The translations under genes and the position numbers were made by a program. Source: Varanus komodoensis (Eukaryota; Chordata; Lepidosauria; Squamata; Varanidae). From it: a stretch of DNA of 64,000 nucleotides. Location of the stretch: positions 86,858,934 through 86,922,933 of the forward strand of contig NW_025335268.1 of NCBI RefSeq assembly GCF_004798865.1. The letters are read 5' to 3'. The notes under the pieces are model-generated. The model searched no databases. It worked only from the letters and a program-made list of their open reading frames with translations, and was not told where the DNA came from. Position 1 is the stretch's first letter. Every line of letters starts with the position of its first letter. This document shows, one piece after another, positions 62,375 through 64,000 of this stretch.

Positions 62375-62461
62375 CTTGTTTGTGAGTGGAAACTTGTTTT
62401 GTTCTACTTTACCAGGCGTATGTATTGCAGAAAGTGGTGCAGGCCAAGTATGGGTCATTTC
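62375..62461 (-). CDS. AFF3: AFF3-like gene, internal exon A (29 codons)
   Basis: Internal coding exon of an AF4/FMR2 family gene. AFF proteins are nuclear scaffolds of super-elongation-type complexes that bring P-TEFb to RNA polymerase II. On the minus strand a pyrimidine-rich tract ending in TTTTTTCAAG precedes the exon, and AAG|GTAAAT follows it. The 87 bases are exactly 29 codons, phase 0 at both ends. They start EMTHTWPAPLSAIHTPGK and end VEQNKFPLTNK. From memory, the family signature here is EMTHSWPPPLTAIHTP, at the end of the AF4/LAF4/FMR2 homology region, and AFF3 continues GKAEQTKFP, which is the closest match. AFF2 continues with a more different AGHSEQSTF. The previous exon, expected to end near CVEEILR, was not found in the remaining 1.5 kb. 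Family call is strong; paralogue choice is less certain because it rests on recalled sequences. Confidence 0.88.
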
Positions 62462-64000
62462 CTTGAAAAAAGGAGAGATTTCAAAGTAATATTTAATATT
62501 TTAAGATAATCATGACACACTAATTGGGAATAGACATGAATTATAGTGTGTGACTCACTGCAACAACCTAGTGTCTTGAGGTGTCTTAATCTTTACTGTT
62601 TTGGCTGCAACAGACTAGCATGACCATTACTCTGGAAACTGAACATATATTTAAGAATGAGTATATAAGGTACAAAAGAGCCTAGAATATTATCAACTTA
62701 TGTGCTAGATAATAAATTATTATGCTTATATTGACTATTGAGAATAGGCAGGGTCTACCAGCTCAAATGCACATGCTGAAAACTGGATCTAACCCTCTTT
62801 TTGTCTTGTTAAAGTCACACAATACTTTAAAGACAGAAACTGTTCCAATTATTTCTTCATCTTTCTCACTTTGGGATTGTGCCTAGAAACAGATCTGGCA
62901 TATTCATTCTTCTCCTCATTGCAGGATGAATTATCCAGGCAAGAGGACATGCTATATTCGACATATAGCATTTCTCGGCCATGAGAAATGAAACTTTCCA
63001 GAGGATTTCCTTTTGTATGTCAATGAGATTCTGAGTGCAGTTTCTCCTGGTTCAGTCATTTACTCTCTGCAAATAGGGAAGCAAGAAAAGAAACACCCAA
63101 GCCCAAACACATATAACTGGCAAGTGGTGGGTGTGGTGGGGGATAGAGAATGAAGAGCTTTTGAAAAGAGCCACAGCCCAACCTCTAAACAGGTAAGGGA
63201 AAATACAGGAAATGCTTCACACATGATTCATATAAATTATCATGCATTTTATAAATCACCAACACAGTGGTTTATAAGAGTTTGCTAACTGGGTTAAATA
63301 ACCTTATAGAATAATGACCTATTTAAGTATATGAGATATTCATGTTTCACCAAAATAACTAAATCTAACCTTTCAATACACCTGCTGAGGATTAAACAAA
63401 ACATTCTTCTAAACATACATGGTTCAACCACGCTCCCAATAGAGGCATTTCCCCCTTTTCTAACAAACCCCCCATGGGGGATGGAATCTCAGGATTAAAA
63501 CAGGGGAAACCTATCCTCCCCTTCCATACCCCCCCAGACCTAATCTGAAAAAATTAACTGATCAAAATCTCTCTGCTGTATGTGAATAGAAGAATATTAA
63601 ATCATGTTTTAAATCTATAGCAGTTATCTGTGAGAAAAGACCAAAAGATGGGAGTTCCTAGAATCATTTGTCTGGTCATGGTTGGAAACAGGATGCTGGA
63701 GTAACCAGATCCTACATCTGATCTGCAGGGACCTTTTTATGTTCTTACAGGTTCTGAAGTATCATTGCAGATGATGTTAATTTGTAAATGAGGCTCCTCA
63801 CTGATCTCAATAAAACAAACAAGATGGTCAACATATAATAACAAACTCGTACAACATCTTGTCTCTGGAATAATCTGTCTTTTATCAAGATATGCTTTTC
63901 GCATTCCCCCTCCCCCCTTACTATGCTGGTGTCTTTTATGTTTACTTGTTCTTGATCATATAAATCCACCTTTTCTTGTTCCAAAAGGCAGAACATGCTT
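62462..64000 (-). other. Intron upstream of exon A (partial)
   Basis: Intronic sequence 5' of exon A on the gene strand. It includes the pyrimidine tract of the acceptor next to 62462. I see no further exon, repeat family or RNA gene. Short C-rich runs near 63460-63540 and 63905-63915 are low-complexity only. Confidence 0.6.

Noticed and set aside
1-64000. Endogenous retrovirus, Polinton, CRISPR, toxin or bacterial-type system
   Set aside because: No long terminal repeats, gag/pol/env-like frames, capsid genes, spaced direct repeats or toxin-like motifs were seen.

Overview
The window is a piece of vertebrate nuclear DNA, most likely from a squamate reptile (a lizard or close kin). The host call rests on the repeats: a full-length Sauria-type SINE with a Bov-B-like 3' tail, a Bov-B/RTE LINE fragment, many CR1/L3-type LINE pieces, and several hAT and TA-flanked DNA transposons of types common in squamate genomes. 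There is no compact bacterial-style coding and no operon. Almost every long open frame is a chance frame or lies inside a repeat.

One host gene can be supported. Four small exons on the minus strand (62375-62461, 52150-52186, 49331-49382, 24263-24314) each have an AG acceptor and a GT donor. Their phases join perfectly (0, 1, 2, 0), giving a 76-residue stretch of an AF4/FMR2 (AFF) family protein. Recalled family sequences match AFF3 (LAF4) best, with AFF2 the main alternative. The gene reads right to left. The rest of the window is its introns: more than 1.5 kb upstream, then about 10.2, 2.8 and 25 kb, then at least 24 kb downstream. No start codon, promoter, last exon or 3' UTR is visible.

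Layout by coordinate. 1-1.9 kb: a TA-flanked DNA transposon with a GC-rich core, a Sauria SINE directly against its 3' end, and a CR1 tail. 6.8-7.2 kb: a hAT MITE with a perfect target duplication. 11.7-13.4 kb: a plus-strand CR1/L3 and a second CR1 tail split by a hAT element. 17.1-17.9 kb: a second copy of the first transposon, with an expanded internal tandem repeat. 24.3 kb: the LEDDL exon. 25.8-26.2 kb: Bov-B. 27.5-29.9 kb: three CR1 fragments. 37.1-38.2 kb: CR1 and a short TA-flanked element. 44.6-48.1 kb: an old CR1 interrupted by a younger CR1. 49.3-52.2 kb: two small exons. 54.7-55.2 kb: a hAT element carrying a head-only SINE. 56.0-56.7 kb: a long TA-flanked foldback element. 58.1-58.6 kb: a hAT MITE. 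62.4 kb: the exon encoding EMTHTWPAPL.

I saw no endogenous retrovirus, Polinton, CRISPR array, rRNA or intact tRNA gene. No undescribed multi-gene system is visible. The most useful points are the AFF exon chain, which no single long ORF reveals, the nested insertions that give relative ages, and the internal satellite-like expansion of one transposon family.
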